DNA of 64,000 bases. It comes from JAUIET01 sp039111475. Lineage in GTDB: Bacteria > Pseudomonadota > Gammaproteobacteria > Pseudomonadales > JAUIET01. The stretch's first letter is position 1; each line of letters opens with the position of its first letter. Below are positions 1-9,980 of this stretch, in pieces. The notes beneath the pieces are model-generated. The model saw nothing but the letters and a program-made list of their open reading frames with translations, made no database searches and was not told the DNA's origin. The translations under genes were made by a program, and so were the position numbers. The stretch is taken from the NCBI GenBank assembly GCA_039111475.1, contig JBCCIP010000002.1:62001-126000 (forward strand), written 5' to 3'.

Positions 1-1
1 T

Positions 2-952
2 AAGCGAGCTGTGATCGTTGGCAATGGCAACGTTGCCCTGGATGTAGCGCGTATTTTGACCCTAAAGCCAGAAGAACTCAAAACGTCAGATATGCCGGCC
101 AACGCTATTGAGGCTTTGCGAGAGAGCGCTATTGAAGAGGTGGTGATTTTGGGACGGCGTGGTCAAGCGCAAGCAGCGTTCCACAGGCCGGAGCTAGAGG
201 AATTTGAGCAACTCACTGACGTCGAAGTAACTGTTGAGGGAGAGGGTTTGCTAACGGGCGAGGATCCCAGTTTTCGTGAGCTCGACTGGAGCACCCAAAA
301 AAAGCTTGAAACGCTTCGCCGGCTGGTCGAGCGCAAAGTAGCTAATCCCAGGAAACGGATTGTTCTGTATTTTCTGGCCTCGCCTGAAGCCGTTGTTGGA
401 GGGGGCAGAGTCGAAGGGGTTCAGATACTTCGAAATAAACTCGCTCCCGACAGTAACGGCAAGCTAAGCGCGAAATCAACGGGACAAACATTCACTCTTG
501 AAGCGGGCCTTGTGATGCGCGCAATTGGTTTTAGGGGTCGTCCTATGCCTGGACTTCCTTTTGATAGCCAACGCAACGTGCTGCCAAACTGTTCGGGCAG
601 ACTGACCAGCTCGGCCGAGTATTCTGACAATGAGGCCGTAATCCCGGGAGTATACGTCACAGGTTGGTTGAAACGTGGGCCCAGAGGGTTGATTGGAACC
701 AATAAGATGTGCGCAGGAGAAACCGTAGAGTGTCTGCTTGAGGATGTCTCGAGCAACAAGCTGCTGGAATCAGAGCTTAATGCTGATGAAGTACTCAACA
801 TCATCGAGCAGAGGCAACCACAGTTGGTGTTACGCGAAAGCTGGTTGATGATCGATCATTTCGAGCGCCAGGCCGGGGGTGAATCTCGTCCTCGGGCCAA
901 GCTCACAACGCACGAAGAGCTGCTAGAATGCGCTCTTAAAGCTTCCGGCTAG
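2..952 (+). CDS. Ferredoxin-NADP+ reductase, adrenodoxin-reductase type (5' end outside window)
   Basis: This is the C-terminal two thirds of an FAD-dependent ferredoxin-NADP+ reductase of the adrenodoxin reductase/FprA family. The frame is open from base 2, so the start lies upstream. The first visible segment, AVIVGNGNVALDVARIL, is the NADP-binding Rossmann motif of the family, and GWLKRGPRGLIGTN near residue 225 of the visible part is the conserved FAD/NADP contact region. The enzyme moves electrons from NADPH to small ferredoxins. Its place beside Rieske oxygenases and 4Fe-4S proteins suggests that it feeds one of them; that partner assignment is inference. The family call is firm. Confidence 0.88.
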   Translation, partial: KRAVIVGNGNVALDVARILTLKPEELKTSDMPANAIEALRESAIEEVVILGRRGQAQAAFHRPELEEFEQLTDVEVTVEGEGLLTGEDPSFRELDWSTQKKLETLRRLVERKVANPRKRIVLYFLASPEAVVGGGRVEGVQILRNKLAPDSNGKLSAKSTGQTFTLEAGLVMRAIGFRGRPMPGLPFDSQRNVLPNCSGRLTSSAEYSDNEAVIPGVYVTGWLKRGPRGLIGTNKMCAGETVECLLEDVSSNKLLESELNADEVLNIIEQRQPQLVLRESWLMIDHFERQAGGESRPRAKLTTHEELLECALKASG

Positions 953-1072
953 AAGCGTTCCTGACAGTTAGAGCACGCTGAAGAAACGCTAGCAATAGCA
1001 AACGCGTAGAGCTTTCGGCACTGAACGATAGGGGGTGCAGGGAGCAATGCCTAATTGACTTCAGTGGGCATA

Positions 1073-2170
1073 CTACTCTGATTGGCGAATCGAGATTACA
1101 TCGCGCAAATTGTCTTTCTTCTTCTTATAGATTTCCATTTTTGGTGCCAGTATCGGGCGGGTTTCTGGATTACTCCAAGGGCACACCGAAATGCAGATAC
1201 CACAGCCTAAAGTGTCATTGAAGTAGGGCACGCATTTATCAAAATCCACATACCATTTTTCAACACCACGCACTTGCTGCTTGCGATCTGAAATTGCCTC
1301 TGGCGGGCAGTACTGGGTGCATATCTGGCAATGCGTGCAAAAATCTTCGGAACCGAAGTCTACTGGTCCATCCACGACCACTTCTAGATCAAAGCTTACG
1401 TAACTAAAGCGTACCAGAGAGCCCATTGTCGGGCTAATCAGCGAGCCGTGTTTTCCCAGTTGGCCGATACCGGCTTTTATAGCAGCTGGGATTAACACGA
1501 GTTTATCCGGCTTACCGCTACCGGATTCACAATAGATTCCCTGATCACGAAGCCAGTGCATTAGCTTTAGAGACGTAACGTTGGCATTGATATAGCCGTG
1601 CATTGTTGCTTGTAAACCCTTTACCTCTGGTATGTGTCGCGCTAACTCGTATTGCATTGGTGCGGCAATCATCAGGACGTATTTGCCTGGCGAGGGCCGA
1701 CCTTCGTAGAGCATATCCTCTGTGACACGACAGATGCCAACATCCTTTGCACCAAATTCCCTCGCTTTTGCCTTCAAGATTACTGCCCACTTGGACGGGC
1801 TGTGTGTTGGTGGCTCTATACCCCGTTGTAGTGGCGCCTCATTGGCTTTGTCTGTTGTTTCCGCCATATTCAGCATTTCTTGGGTCAAAGCGCCGTAGCC
1901 CAGTGTTTTTTCCCGGACAGTCCGTATTGCGAAAGTAACATTGACCCAAAACCACGGGTAGCCGCGCGGCCCTTCGCCTACCCAATGGTAGATTTTCCCT
2001 ACTCGTCGGTGTTCGGTTTCACCCAGGCCATTCAGTGCGTTTCCATCCAATCGTGGTTTTAACAGCCGGTGAATCAGGGGGGGCTGGTATTCCCCATCTA
2101 TAAACCTACCGAGGATCAGACCCTTGCCCGTAAAGGGCAGGGTTTCGATGAATTTAATCATACGCCTCAT
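1073..2170 (-). CDS. Short cytosolic reductive-dehalogenase-like 4Fe-4S protein (paralogue 1)
   Basis: A 365-residue protein. The middle part looks like the corrinoid-binding core of reductive dehalogenases (GIGQLGKHGSLISPTMGS, then PVDFGSEDFC), followed by two ferredoxin clusters at about residues 278-331: C-x2-C-x2-C-x3-CP and C...C-x2-C-x3-CP. It has no twin-arginine signal, no membrane anchor partner and no fused reductase domain, unlike respiratory or NpRdhA-type enzymes. The ATG at 2170 is chosen because GGAG lies 8 bases upstream; a longer frame from 2248 would begin inside the operator. It is transcribed divergently from the Rieske gene at 2399. Its substrate is unknown: dehalogenation or another cobalamin-dependent reduction would be possible. 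Confidence 0.8.
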   Translation of the reverse strand: MRRMIKFIETLPFTGKGLILGRFIDGEYQPPLIHRLLKPRLDGNALNGLGETEHRRVGKIYHWVGEGPRGYPWFWVNVTFAIRTVREKTLGYGALTQEMLNMAETTDKANEAPLQRGIEPPTHSPSKWAVILKAKAREFGAKDVGICRVTEDMLYEGRPSPGKYVLMIAAPMQYELARHIPEVKGLQATMHGYINANVTSLKLMHWLRDQGIYCESGSGKPDKLVLIPAAIKAGIGQLGKHGSLISPTMGSLVRFSYVSFDLEVVVDGPVDFGSEDFCTHCQICTQYCPPEAISDRKQQVRGVEKWYVDFDKCVPYFNDTLGCGICISVCPWSNPETRPILAPKMEIYKKKKDNLRDVISIRQSE

Positions 2171-2232
2171 TATGCGTGCTCCATCAACTTCACAATCAGA
2201 CACCCTAAAGGAAAAATTGTTTGACCTAAAAA

Positions 2233-2247
2233 TGTGTACAGTATACA
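2233..2247. promoter_or_regulatory. GntR-type operator (site 1)
   Basis: TGTGTACAGTATACA, an odd-centred dyad that fits the TGTRTAC-W-GTAYRCA consensus found at eight places in the first 28 kb. It lies between the divergent 4Fe-4S gene (start 2170) and Rieske gene (start 2399), so one site could control both. The likely binder is the GntR protein at 15787. Confidence 0.75.
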
Positions 2248-2398
2248 TTATATGGAAAATTAGGGGACATACGAATGCGAGGATTTTTTTGTGCGCATTC
2301 CAAAGACCCGAATCTTAAGACAATTAGCTTTGGTGCGGGCTTCTACCCCCAGACATCGCTATCATACGAATCATCGGCCTGAAGCGAGGAGCAATACT

Positions 2399-3562
2399 AT
2401 GACTGACTCGGTCCCAACGTTTACTGAAGAGGAAATTGCCGGTATCAGGGAAGGGATTAATGGTGTAAAGCGACCGCTGCCCGCTCGTGCCTACTATGAT
2501 AATGATCACTACCAGTTCGAAGTCGAACATATCCTCAAGAAAAACTGGCTCTGCGTTGGGCGTTGGGATCAAGTTGAAAACCCCGGCGACTATTTTACGG
2601 TTGGAATGTTTGGTGAGTCTGTTGTCATCGTTCGCGACAAAAAGAATGAGCTGCATGCGCTATTCAATGTATGTCAGCACCGGTGGTCACAGGTTGTTGA
2701 AGATGGGGCAGGTAACCTAAACCTTTTCGTGTGCCCATACCATCGCTGGACTTACAACCTTGATGGAACATTGCGCGGTGTTTCCGTCCAGCCTATGCCG
2801 GAACTGGACAAGAAAACCTGTAGCATGCCGAAATTGCTGGTGGAAATATGGCAAGGATTCATTTTTGTCAATTTCGATACAAGTGCCAAGCCTCTGGCAC
2901 CCCAGCTGGAAACGGTAAGCGACCTGTTGGAGAAGCACGGCGTGTCGGAGTATCGCTTGCGTACTGTCATGGATTACCAAACTGCCTGGAATTGGAAATT
3001 CTCATTCGAGACTGGCTATGAGGCCTATCACCATGCAGGTATCCACAACGATAGGTTTAACCATGTAGAGCCTGCCGCCGGCGCAACACCTATCGACGGC
3101 AGTTTTGGCGAAATATGCGGCGCATATCAGGTGCCATTTGCCGAAGACATACCCATTGAGGAGACGCGTCCATTCGGTCTGCCACCTTCCTGGCCGGAGG
3201 ATGCTCCCAAGGAGATCGATACGTTTGTAGCCGTCTATCCGGGCTTGATTATGTACGTCAACAGCTATCAGGTCACGTGGGTGCAAATTCGAGCCTGGGA
3301 AGGCGTTGATTCAAATGCGGGTACAACTCGGCAATCGGTTGCCCCCTGGGCATTAGACTCGCCAGACGCAGAACACGGCCTTGCTTTCCTCAATGAGTTT
3401 ACGGTAGAGGTGCAAAAGGAAGACTCACATGCCTGCAAAATGCTGCAAAAAGGCGTACGTTCTAAGAGTAACCAAGGAGGTGTTATCCATACGCTGGAGC
3501 CGCAGTTGAATCACTATCACAACTGGTACCTGGACCAAATGGAAAAAGCCAGGAACGACTGA
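2399..3562 (+). CDS. Rieske [2Fe-2S] ring-hydroxylating oxygenase, alpha-type subunit
   Basis: A 387-residue oxygenase component of the ring-hydroxylating family. The N-terminal Rieske domain is clear: CQHR followed 18 residues later by CPYHRW. The catalytic domain has ETGYEAYHHAGIH, the equivalent of the usual EN-x2-E-x-YH-x4-H mononuclear iron motif, with Thr in place of Asn. The start at ATG 2399 is supported by GAGGAG at 2386-2391. No beta subunit or dedicated ferredoxin is adjacent, so electrons may come from the ferredoxin at 16720 or through the reductase at the left edge. Oxygenation of a ring or side chain is expected; the substrate is unknown. Confidence 0.88.
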   Translation: MTDSVPTFTEEEIAGIREGINGVKRPLPARAYYDNDHYQFEVEHILKKNWLCVGRWDQVENPGDYFTVGMFGESVVIVRDKKNELHALFNVCQHRWSQVVEDGAGNLNLFVCPYHRWTYNLDGTLRGVSVQPMPELDKKTCSMPKLLVEIWQGFIFVNFDTSAKPLAPQLETVSDLLEKHGVSEYRLRTVMDYQTAWNWKFSFETGYEAYHHAGIHNDRFNHVEPAAGATPIDGSFGEICGAYQVPFAEDIPIEETRPFGLPPSWPEDAPKEIDTFVAVYPGLIMYVNSYQVTWVQIRAWEGVDSNAGTTRQSVAPWALDSPDAEHGLAFLNEFTVEVQKEDSHACKMLQKGVRSKSNQGGVIHTLEPQLNHYHNWYLDQMEKARND

Positions 3563-3703
3563 TATCCAGTGCCTATATGTGCATTCGAACTGACGGACGG
3601 GTAAAGCTTGATTGTACAACTGCAAAAAATCTGACTGATCCTATTGATAAGAGTGCCGACTCGCCGCCTGAGACTTGTTGCTAGAAAGTGACTCGAAGAA
3701 AAA

Positions 3704-4903
3704 TCAGCCTGACAGTTTGGATGAAAGATAGCGGATGAAGTTGTAGATCGTTTTCTCATGCTCGATATGGAGTGGTCCTGAGGAACCCAGGCCGCTCTCT
3801 GCATTACGCTGTATGCCTGAGACGATGACTTTGTCCTCTTCGGTGGCCTCATCATTGAGATACTTAACGTGAAAGTTCTTGGCCTCTTCAGAGTTGAGTT
3901 GAATGCCAGTCACTGGGGCAAATACGAGGTAAAGCACTTTTGACTTGCCAGTGCCAAGTGGCTGCACTGAGAAAATAGTGCTGCCCCACCATGATGCGAC
4001 TAGCAACATGCCGGGGAAAATGGCTCCGACGTAAGACCATTTGTAATCGTGATCTGTAAGATCAGGATTTTCAGTGAGTTCGCCAGGTAAGCTGACTTCT
4101 TTCATCGCTTGGAACATATCGGCCGATTGCATTTCTGGTCCATGCATCTTGTAAAAGGTGTAATAGTCAGATGTATCGGCGACGACAGTGTTTTCCGCAC
4201 CCCCCACATATGCAAACAGGTTGTTTACGTGCAGTGTTTCGATGTGATACGCCTCAAGGAAATTCTCGCAGGCGATCTTCCAATTGGTGCCCCATGTTTG
4301 CTCTTCCCGCCAGATCGTATTCATTTCGCTCATGCCGTAGTTTTTCAGGGTCTGTTTAAGCCCTGCCAGTCGTGGCGCCAGTGACTCCGCGTCCTTGTCC
4401 ACATTGACAAAGATAAACCCCTCCCAGATCTCCAGGCTAAGCGTTTTGAGGCCGCAGTCAGACTTATCGAAAGGCTTTTCACTCATCTTAGGTGCGTTCA
4501 TTAAACGCCCATCAAGACCGTACGCCCAATTATGATAGGGGCAAGTTAGTACGCGAGCTTTACCGGATCCACTTGCAACTTGTGCCATGCGGTGCCGGCA
4601 GATATTCACCAGTGCCTGAAATTCACCTTTCAGATCGTGGGCGATGACAATAGGAACGCCATTCAGTTCGCTTGTAAGGTAGGCACCTGGAGACGGTAGT
4701 TCATCGGTCCGTGCAACGCATATCCATTCCTTGCTGAAGATGCGCTCACGTTCGAGCTCAAGCAGTTCCTCGGAAGTAAAGGCTGTCGGAGGCATGGAGA
4801 TCGATTCATCCAAAGAGCGGGACGCCGTGTGCTTTAAATCATCGAGTACCTGACGGGTCTCAGGTTGGATCGTTGCCCTAAAATCGGGTTGAGAATCTGC
4901 CAT
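3704..4903 (-). CDS. Rieske [2Fe-2S] ring-hydroxylating oxygenase, alpha-type subunit
   Basis: A 399-residue Rieske oxygenase that converges on the previous one (141 bp between the stops, with nothing notable in the gap). The Rieske ligands are CRHR and CPYHNW. The mononuclear iron motif ENFLEAYHIETLH is fully canonical. A GGAG eight bases before ATG 4903 supports the start. It is more canonical than the 2399 gene, and the two could act on different steps of the same substrate. It shares a 300-bp divergent promoter region, with two palindromes, with the TonB receptor at 5204. That arrangement suggests coregulation of uptake and first oxidation; the substrate is not known. Confidence 0.9.
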   Translation of the reverse strand: MADSQPDFRATIQPETRQVLDDLKHTASRSLDESISMPPTAFTSEELLELERERIFSKEWICVARTDELPSPGAYLTSELNGVPIVIAHDLKGEFQALVNICRHRMAQVASGSGKARVLTCPYHNWAYGLDGRLMNAPKMSEKPFDKSDCGLKTLSLEIWEGFIFVNVDKDAESLAPRLAGLKQTLKNYGMSEMNTIWREEQTWGTNWKIACENFLEAYHIETLHVNNLFAYVGGAENTVVADTSDYYTFYKMHGPEMQSADMFQAMKEVSLPGELTENPDLTDHDYKWSYVGAIFPGMLLVASWWGSTIFSVQPLGTGKSKVLYLVFAPVTGIQLNSEEAKNFHVKYLNDEATEEDKVIVSGIQRNAESGLGSSGPLHIEHEKTIYNFIRYLSSKLSG

Positions 4904-4937
4904 GAGGATTACTCCAAGTTGTATTTAGGGTTCGTTA

Positions 4938-4952
4938 TGTGTACAGATTTGA
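4938..4952. promoter_or_regulatory. Possible GntR operator half-site
   Basis: TGTGTACAG matches the left arm and centre of the island's operator, but the right arm is degenerate. It lies 35 bp upstream of the Rieske start at 4903 and just before the full site at 4975, so it may be an auxiliary site or chance. Confidence 0.35.
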
Positions 4953-4974
4953 CTGCTTTTCTAAGCTATCTAAT

Positions 4975-4989
4975 TGTATACTGTACACA
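4975..4989. promoter_or_regulatory. GntR-type operator (site 2)
   Basis: TGTATACTGTACACA, a near-perfect match to the TGTRTAC-W-GTAYRCA dyad. It lies in the divergent promoter of the Rieske gene (start 4903) and the TonB receptor (start 5204), closer to the Rieske gene. Confidence 0.75.
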
Positions 4990-5046
4990 ATAATGTCGCA
5001 AATATGTTGCCTGACCATAAGCTAGGATAGAAGCACTTTACTTTTA

Positions 5047-5064
5047 CATACTGTATACAGTATG
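5047..5064. promoter_or_regulatory. GntR-type operator (site 3), perfect 18-bp palindrome
   Basis: CATACTGTATACAGTATG is a perfect 18-bp palindrome containing two overlapping registers of the island's operator. It lies 140 bp before the TonB receptor start at 5204, about 57 bp beyond site 2. Two operators in one divergent promoter would allow cooperative binding. Confidence 0.78.
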
Positions 5065-5203
5065 CTGACTACGAGCAGCGAATTATCGCCTGTGAGGTCG
5101 AACCCCAAAATAAAGGAAGCCTGGCAAGAACGCTTAAAAAAGCTATCGGAACCACTTTTTTTCAGTTAAACGACGTTGATTAAAATAACCCTCAGGAGGG
5201 GCT

Positions 5204-7528
5204 ATGACTAAGAAAGCAAATATTTACAGAGAGTTGATCTCCGGGATTGTCTACGCGTTGCTCTTGCTGTCGGTCGGAGCTGGCGCGCAGCCGCTGATGG
5301 AAGAGATTTTTGTTACCGCGCAGAAGCGTGAGCAAAGCCTGCAGGATGTGGGTATCTCCGTTACCGCATTCTCAGGGAATCAAATACGTGAGCTGGGCTA
5401 CACGAACATGATAGATATTTCGCAACAAACGCCTTCGTTGCGGGTACAACAACTTCATCCCTCTGTGACCACCCTGAATATCCGCGGCATTTCTCAAAAC
5501 GATTTCGCTAGTCATCTGGAAGCACCAGTGGCTCTGTACGTTGACGATGCTTATGTCTCTTCCATGGGCGCCGTTCATGGTCAGACATTTGATCTTGGAC
5601 GAGTAGAAGTATTAAGAGGGCCACAAGGTACATTGTTTGGAAGGAACGCTACCGGTGGCCTTTTGCACTTTATAAGCGCCAAGCCTTCGGAAAAATTCGA
5701 GGGTTATGGTGAGTTTAGTTATGGTTCTTACGATCAGATCAAGTTAGAAGGCGCTGTAAGTGGCCCGCTGACAGAAAGTGTGCTTGGGCGACTGTCTGTA
5801 GCAGTGAACAATCACGATGGCTACTTGGAAAATAGGATCGGAGACGATTTGAGTGCAAGCGACTCTTACTCTTTGAGGGGACAACTACAGTTCAATATCA
5901 ATGATGCCCTAACACTTAGCCTGAAAGCGGCGTACTCCGATGATGACACTATCGCTTCTGGCACTACTCATGCGCCTACGGCGTACAACGCCGACTTCCT
6001 GGGTGAAAGCATCCCCGCTGGCGTGACGGGTGCGACCCCAAGCATTGGCGCACCAGGCGTTTTCGTCTCTCATCCCTGCGCGGGTTGCGATGCGTTTGGT
6101 TATGTAGATCCTGATGACGATCCGTGGACAGGTTCATGGGATAACGTGGGTCCTTTCAAGCGGGAAATTCAGAATTATCAAGCGAAGCTGCGCTGGGGAA
6201 TCAGTGATGACCTTACGCTCGTCTCGATAAGCGATTACAGCGATCTGGATAAGTTGAATGAGGAGGATACAGATGGGTCTCCATTTGCGCAGGTGTCCTT
6301 CGTAGAAGTTGAAGAGAGAGAGCAATTTTCACAGGAAATACGGCTTGAAGGCGAAAGCCAGCGTACCACCTGGCTCACAGGCATTTACTATCTCGATTTC
6401 ACGACCAATAGCATGGGCACGGTCACGCAAGATGCGGGTCCTCTTCTCTCCTTTGCGCCGGTATTTCCGTCTTTTGTGCCAGGTGTTTCCTGTTTCATTT
6501 TCGGTGGTCCAGGACCGTGCGCGCCCGGCGAACTCCCGCCCGCAGTCTTCTTCCATGATGAGGAAGTAAGATCCAGTTCCAAGGCCGTTTTCGGTCACGT
6601 CGAATACGAGTTGACTGACAGCTTATCTATAACGTCAGCGCTGAGATACACTGAAGACGAGAGGGAGATGGATATCGTGATTGACAGTACCGCAATTAAT
6701 GGACTGTCTCTCAATGCGACGGCTGCGAATACACCCGCACTGGATCAGAGTTATGAAAACGTGTCCGCGAAACTCCAACTAAACTGGACACCAAACGATG
6801 ACTGGTTGTATTACGCTGGATTTACGCGTGGACACAAGGCCGGTAACTTCAGCGCGCCTTTCTTTGCTCCGCTGACGGCCGACACTTTGCCACACGATGA
6901 GGAAGTCTTGCACAGCTTTGAAGTAGGCGCCAAAGGTGAGCTCATGGACAGTAGGCTTCGTCTTAACGCGAGTGCTTTTTACTATGATTACGAAGACTAC
7001 CAGGCAAGCTTTTTCTTAAACTTCTCGCAAACTCTTTCCAATCTCGACGCAGAAGCCTATGGCGCAGAGCTCGAGCTTGTATACGTACCAACAAAACACC
7101 TGGAGTTTCAATTTGGAGCATCATTTCTAGAGACTGAAGTGAAGAACGTGGGTATGCCTAACGGCACTTTGCAAAATCGTGAGTTACCCAATGCACCCGC
7201 TTATTCCTTCAATGGTATTGCCCGATACACAGTACCAACTTCGGCTGGCGACATTGGTCTACAGCTCGATTTTGAGCTCGTGGACGACTTTTGTTTTGGC
7301 GTAATCTGCCACCCCTCTGAAGAGGAAGATGGGTATGGTTTGTTAAATGCTCATATTAGTTACACCACTAATGATGGTCGCTGGAAAGCAAAGGTATTGG
7401 TCAGAAATCTCACGGAGGAGAAGTACCGAGTATTTGCGGTTGATTCCAGCTTTGCGGGTTTGAGCTCATTTACACCCGGTACCCCGCGTTGGTGGGGTGT
7501 CAGTGTCGCTTATCAATGGGGCGAATAG
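5204..7528 (+). CDS. TonB-dependent outer-membrane receptor
   Basis: A 774-residue outer-membrane receptor. A signal peptide of about 28 residues (hydrophobic core IVYALLLLSVGAGA) is followed by EEIFVTAQKREQSLQDV, the start of the plug domain. The plug continues with LNIRG and VEVLRGPQGTLFGRNATGG at about residues 130-150. The rest is a beta-barrel that ends in an aromatic-rich strand (WWGVSVAYQW). AGGAGGGG just upstream of ATG 5204 is a strong ribosome-binding site. Such receptors import iron chelates or large or hydrophobic nutrients using TonB energy. The catabolic neighbours and the shared operators favour uptake of the degraded substrate, which is inference. Confidence 0.92.
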   Translation: MTKKANIYRELISGIVYALLLLSVGAGAQPLMEEIFVTAQKREQSLQDVGISVTAFSGNQIRELGYTNMIDISQQTPSLRVQQLHPSVTTLNIRGISQNDFASHLEAPVALYVDDAYVSSMGAVHGQTFDLGRVEVLRGPQGTLFGRNATGGLLHFISAKPSEKFEGYGEFSYGSYDQIKLEGAVSGPLTESVLGRLSVAVNNHDGYLENRIGDDLSASDSYSLRGQLQFNINDALTLSLKAAYSDDDTIASGTTHAPTAYNADFLGESIPAGVTGATPSIGAPGVFVSHPCAGCDAFGYVDPDDDPWTGSWDNVGPFKREIQNYQAKLRWGISDDLTLVSISDYSDLDKLNEEDTDGSPFAQVSFVEVEEREQFSQEIRLEGESQRTTWLTGIYYLDFTTNSMGTVTQDAGPLLSFAPVFPSFVPGVSCFIFGGPGPCAPGELPPAVFFHDEEVRSSSKAVFGHVEYELTDSLSITSALRYTEDEREMDIVIDSTAINGLSLNATAANTPALDQSYENVSAKLQLNWTPNDDWLYYAGFTRGHKAGNFSAPFFAPLTADTLPHDEEVLHSFEVGAKGELMDSRLRLNASAFYYDYEDYQASFFLNFSQTLSNLDAEAYGAELELVYVPTKHLEFQFGASFLETEVKNVGMPNGTLQNRELPNAPAYSFNGIARYTVPTSAGDIGLQLDFELVDDFCFGVICHPSEEEDGYGLLNAHISYTTNDGRWKAKVLVRNLTEEKYRVFAVDSSFAGLSSFTPGTPRWWGVSVAYQWGE

Positions 7529-7572
7529 CACTGCGATTGCACTTTTCGATCGATAATTGGGCGAAATAAGCG

Positions 7573-9915
7573 GTGAATGATGCTGCGGAGCGGTGCAATC
7601 TTGTCCCAACGAGCACGCACTGGGGTAACTACTTGGTAGAGGTGGAGGGCGAGCACATCGTTGCCGTGCACGCTGCCGTGGTTGATGAGGAGACGTCGGC
7701 TATTGGCCAGGTCCTTCTGGATGCGCAGGACGCGAACTGCCGAGTGCCACAGCCAATGGTGCGAAAGGGCTACTTAGAAAAGCAATGGCGGAGTGACGGC
7801 ACACGCCGGGGTCGAGAACCTTTTGTGGCCGTTTCCTGGGACAAGGCACTGGATTTGGCGGCAGTTGCCATTGATCACGTGCGTACCCAACACGGCAATG
7901 AATCCATTTACGGTGGCTCCTACGGTTGGGCCAGCGCAGGTCGATTTCACCACGCCCAGAGCCAGTTGCATCGTTTTCTAAATTGCGCCGGTGGGTATAC
8001 CAGTCTGGCGAACAGTTATTCGACAGCGGCATTGGAAGTCATTATGCCCTACGTAGTCGGCATGGACGGCTATACCCTTGTTTTCCAGTCTCCACAAATG
8101 ACCGACATTGCCAAACACGCAAAATTGTTGGTTTGCTTCGGCGGCATCGCCATGAAAAACACCCAAGTCATGTTCAGTGGCGTGGGAGCCCACACCGCGA
8201 ACGACCAACTGATCGGCTTAAAGAACAAAGACATTGAATTCATCAACGTCAGCCCCGTAAAGGATGACATGGCCGATGAATTGAATGCCGCGTGGTGGCC
8301 TTGCCGGCCGAATTCCGACGTAGCGATCATGTTGGGCATGGCTCATACCCTCGTCACCGAGGACTTGCATGACAAGCAATTTCTCAAGACGTATTGTCAC
8401 GGCTTTGAGAACTTTCTGCCCTATCTACTCGGTGAAGAAGATGGTGTGCCCAAGGATGCTGCGTGGGCCGAGGGGCTTTCTGAAATTTCAGCCGATGACA
8501 TTCGCGCGATCGCCCGATCTCTGGTCGAAGTCAGGTCGGTGATTGCCATCAGCTGGTCGCTACAACGGGCTGAGCACGGGGAGCAAAGTTATTGGATGGC
8601 CACTCTGCTGGCGTCTCTTACGGGACAGATCGGTCTCCCAGGGCGTGGAGTTGCCTATGGCTTCGGTTCCGTGCATAACATCGGTTTCGCCGGCCGCTAT
8701 CTGCCTAATTACAAAATGGGAAGCTTGCCGCAAGGTAGCAATCTGGTGGAGCGCTTTATACCGGCTGCGCGCATTGCCGACATGTTACTCAATCCAGGCG
8801 AGCGCTACGAATACAACGGTGAAACGCTAGTATATCCAGATATACGACTGGTCTACTGGGCGGGAGGCAATCCGTTTCACCACCACCAGGACATAAATCG
8901 TCTCCGTCGTGCTTGGGCCGAACCGTCTACAATCATTGTCAATGAGCCGTTCTGGAATGCCACAGCACGGCATGCCGACATTGTATTTCCCTGCACGACC
9001 AGCGTAGAGCGAAATGACATCGGTGGCAGTTCCTATGACTGCTATCTCACACCGATGCCGCAAGTGGTCAAACCCTTTGCCGAATCCCGCAGTGACTACG
9101 ACATACTGTCGAGTCTGGCTGAAAGGTTGAGCTGTGGAGAGGCGTTTACCGAGGGACGTGATGAGAATGCGTGGATCAAAAAGATATACGAGGATACACG
9201 TAACAACGCCCGGAGTGCGGGCGTTACTCTGCCGGAATTCGATACCTTTTGGCGCGCTGGTGCTTTTTCGGTGGAAAATCAGGTACCGGCGCTTAGATTC
9301 GTTATCGAGAAATTCCGCGATGATCCCGATAAGTTTCCCTTGACGACCCCTTCGGGGAAGATCGAGCTGTATTCTGAGACAGTGGATTCATTCGGTTATG
9401 ACGATTGTCGCGGTCATCCCCGTTGGTATGATAAAGAGGAATGGTTAGGTTCTGACAGGGCTGCAACCTACCCTCTACACTTGATTTCAAATCAGCCAAA
9501 ATTGTAGCTGCACAGTCAGTATGACCACAGCGCTGCTAGCGGTGCCGGTAAAAGCGTTGGAAGAGCCATCGCCCGTATGCATCCCAGCGATGCTGAAAAA
9601 AGAGGGTTAAAGGATGACGATGTAATAAAGGTCTTTAATGATCGGGGTGCCTGCCTGGCGGCAGTGGCAGTAACTGATCGCATTCGCCCTGACGTTATCG
9701 AACTGGAAACCGGCGCTTGGTATGACCCCCTGGATCCCGAGGACCCTATGTCCCTTGAAGTGCACGGCAATCCTAATGTTTTGACACGGGATGTGGGTAC
9801 ATCACAACTGTCGCAGGGATCGACGGCCCATAGCTGTCTGGTGGAGGTGGAGAAATACCAAGGTGAGCTGCCCGGAATTAAAGTGTTTTCACAACCAGAG
9901 GTAGAATTTCGGTAA
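7573..9915 (+). pseudogene. BisC/DMSO-reductase-like molybdopterin oxidoreductase interrupted by in-frame TAG
   Basis: One reading frame encodes a molybdopterin-guanine-dinucleotide oxidoreductase of the DMSO/TMAO/biotin-sulfoxide reductase family, about 780 residues including the stop. YGGSYGW and YSTAALEVIMP match the active-site region with the serine molybdenum ligand. The frame is cut by TAG at 9505-9507, where the family has PK-x-R-LHSQ; here it reads PKL-stop-LHSQYD. The same frame then continues without another stop for 135 residues and includes the cofactor-binding C-terminal domain. No signal peptide is seen, so a cytoplasmic BisC-like enzyme is likely. The start is GTG 7573. It may be a recent nonsense mutation, a sequencing error or a suppressed amber codon; without suppression the product would lack its C-terminal domain. 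Confidence 0.8.
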
Positions 9916-9980
9916 ATTCACCCAGTGTTTTAGTCCTGATATTGAAGTCTGCTCAGGATGCAAAAAATTCAGGTAGTGCG

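Noticed and set aside
1073..2170. Epoxyqueuosine reductase (QueG)
   Set aside because: QueG shares the fold and 4Fe-4S motifs, but the N-terminal block, the duplicated copy and the catabolic regulation do not suit a tRNA-modification enzyme. Phylogeny would settle it.
2171..2248. N-terminal extension of the 4Fe-4S protein to 2248
   Set aside because: The upstream start lies inside the operator palindrome, and the extra 26 residues do not match the paralogue. ATG 2170 has a good ribosome-binding site.
9505..9507. Selenocysteine or frameshift at the molybdoenzyme stop
   Set aside because: The codon is TAG, not TGA, and the family has Arg, not Cys, at this position. The frame is unchanged on both sides, so neither Sec nor frameshift fits.
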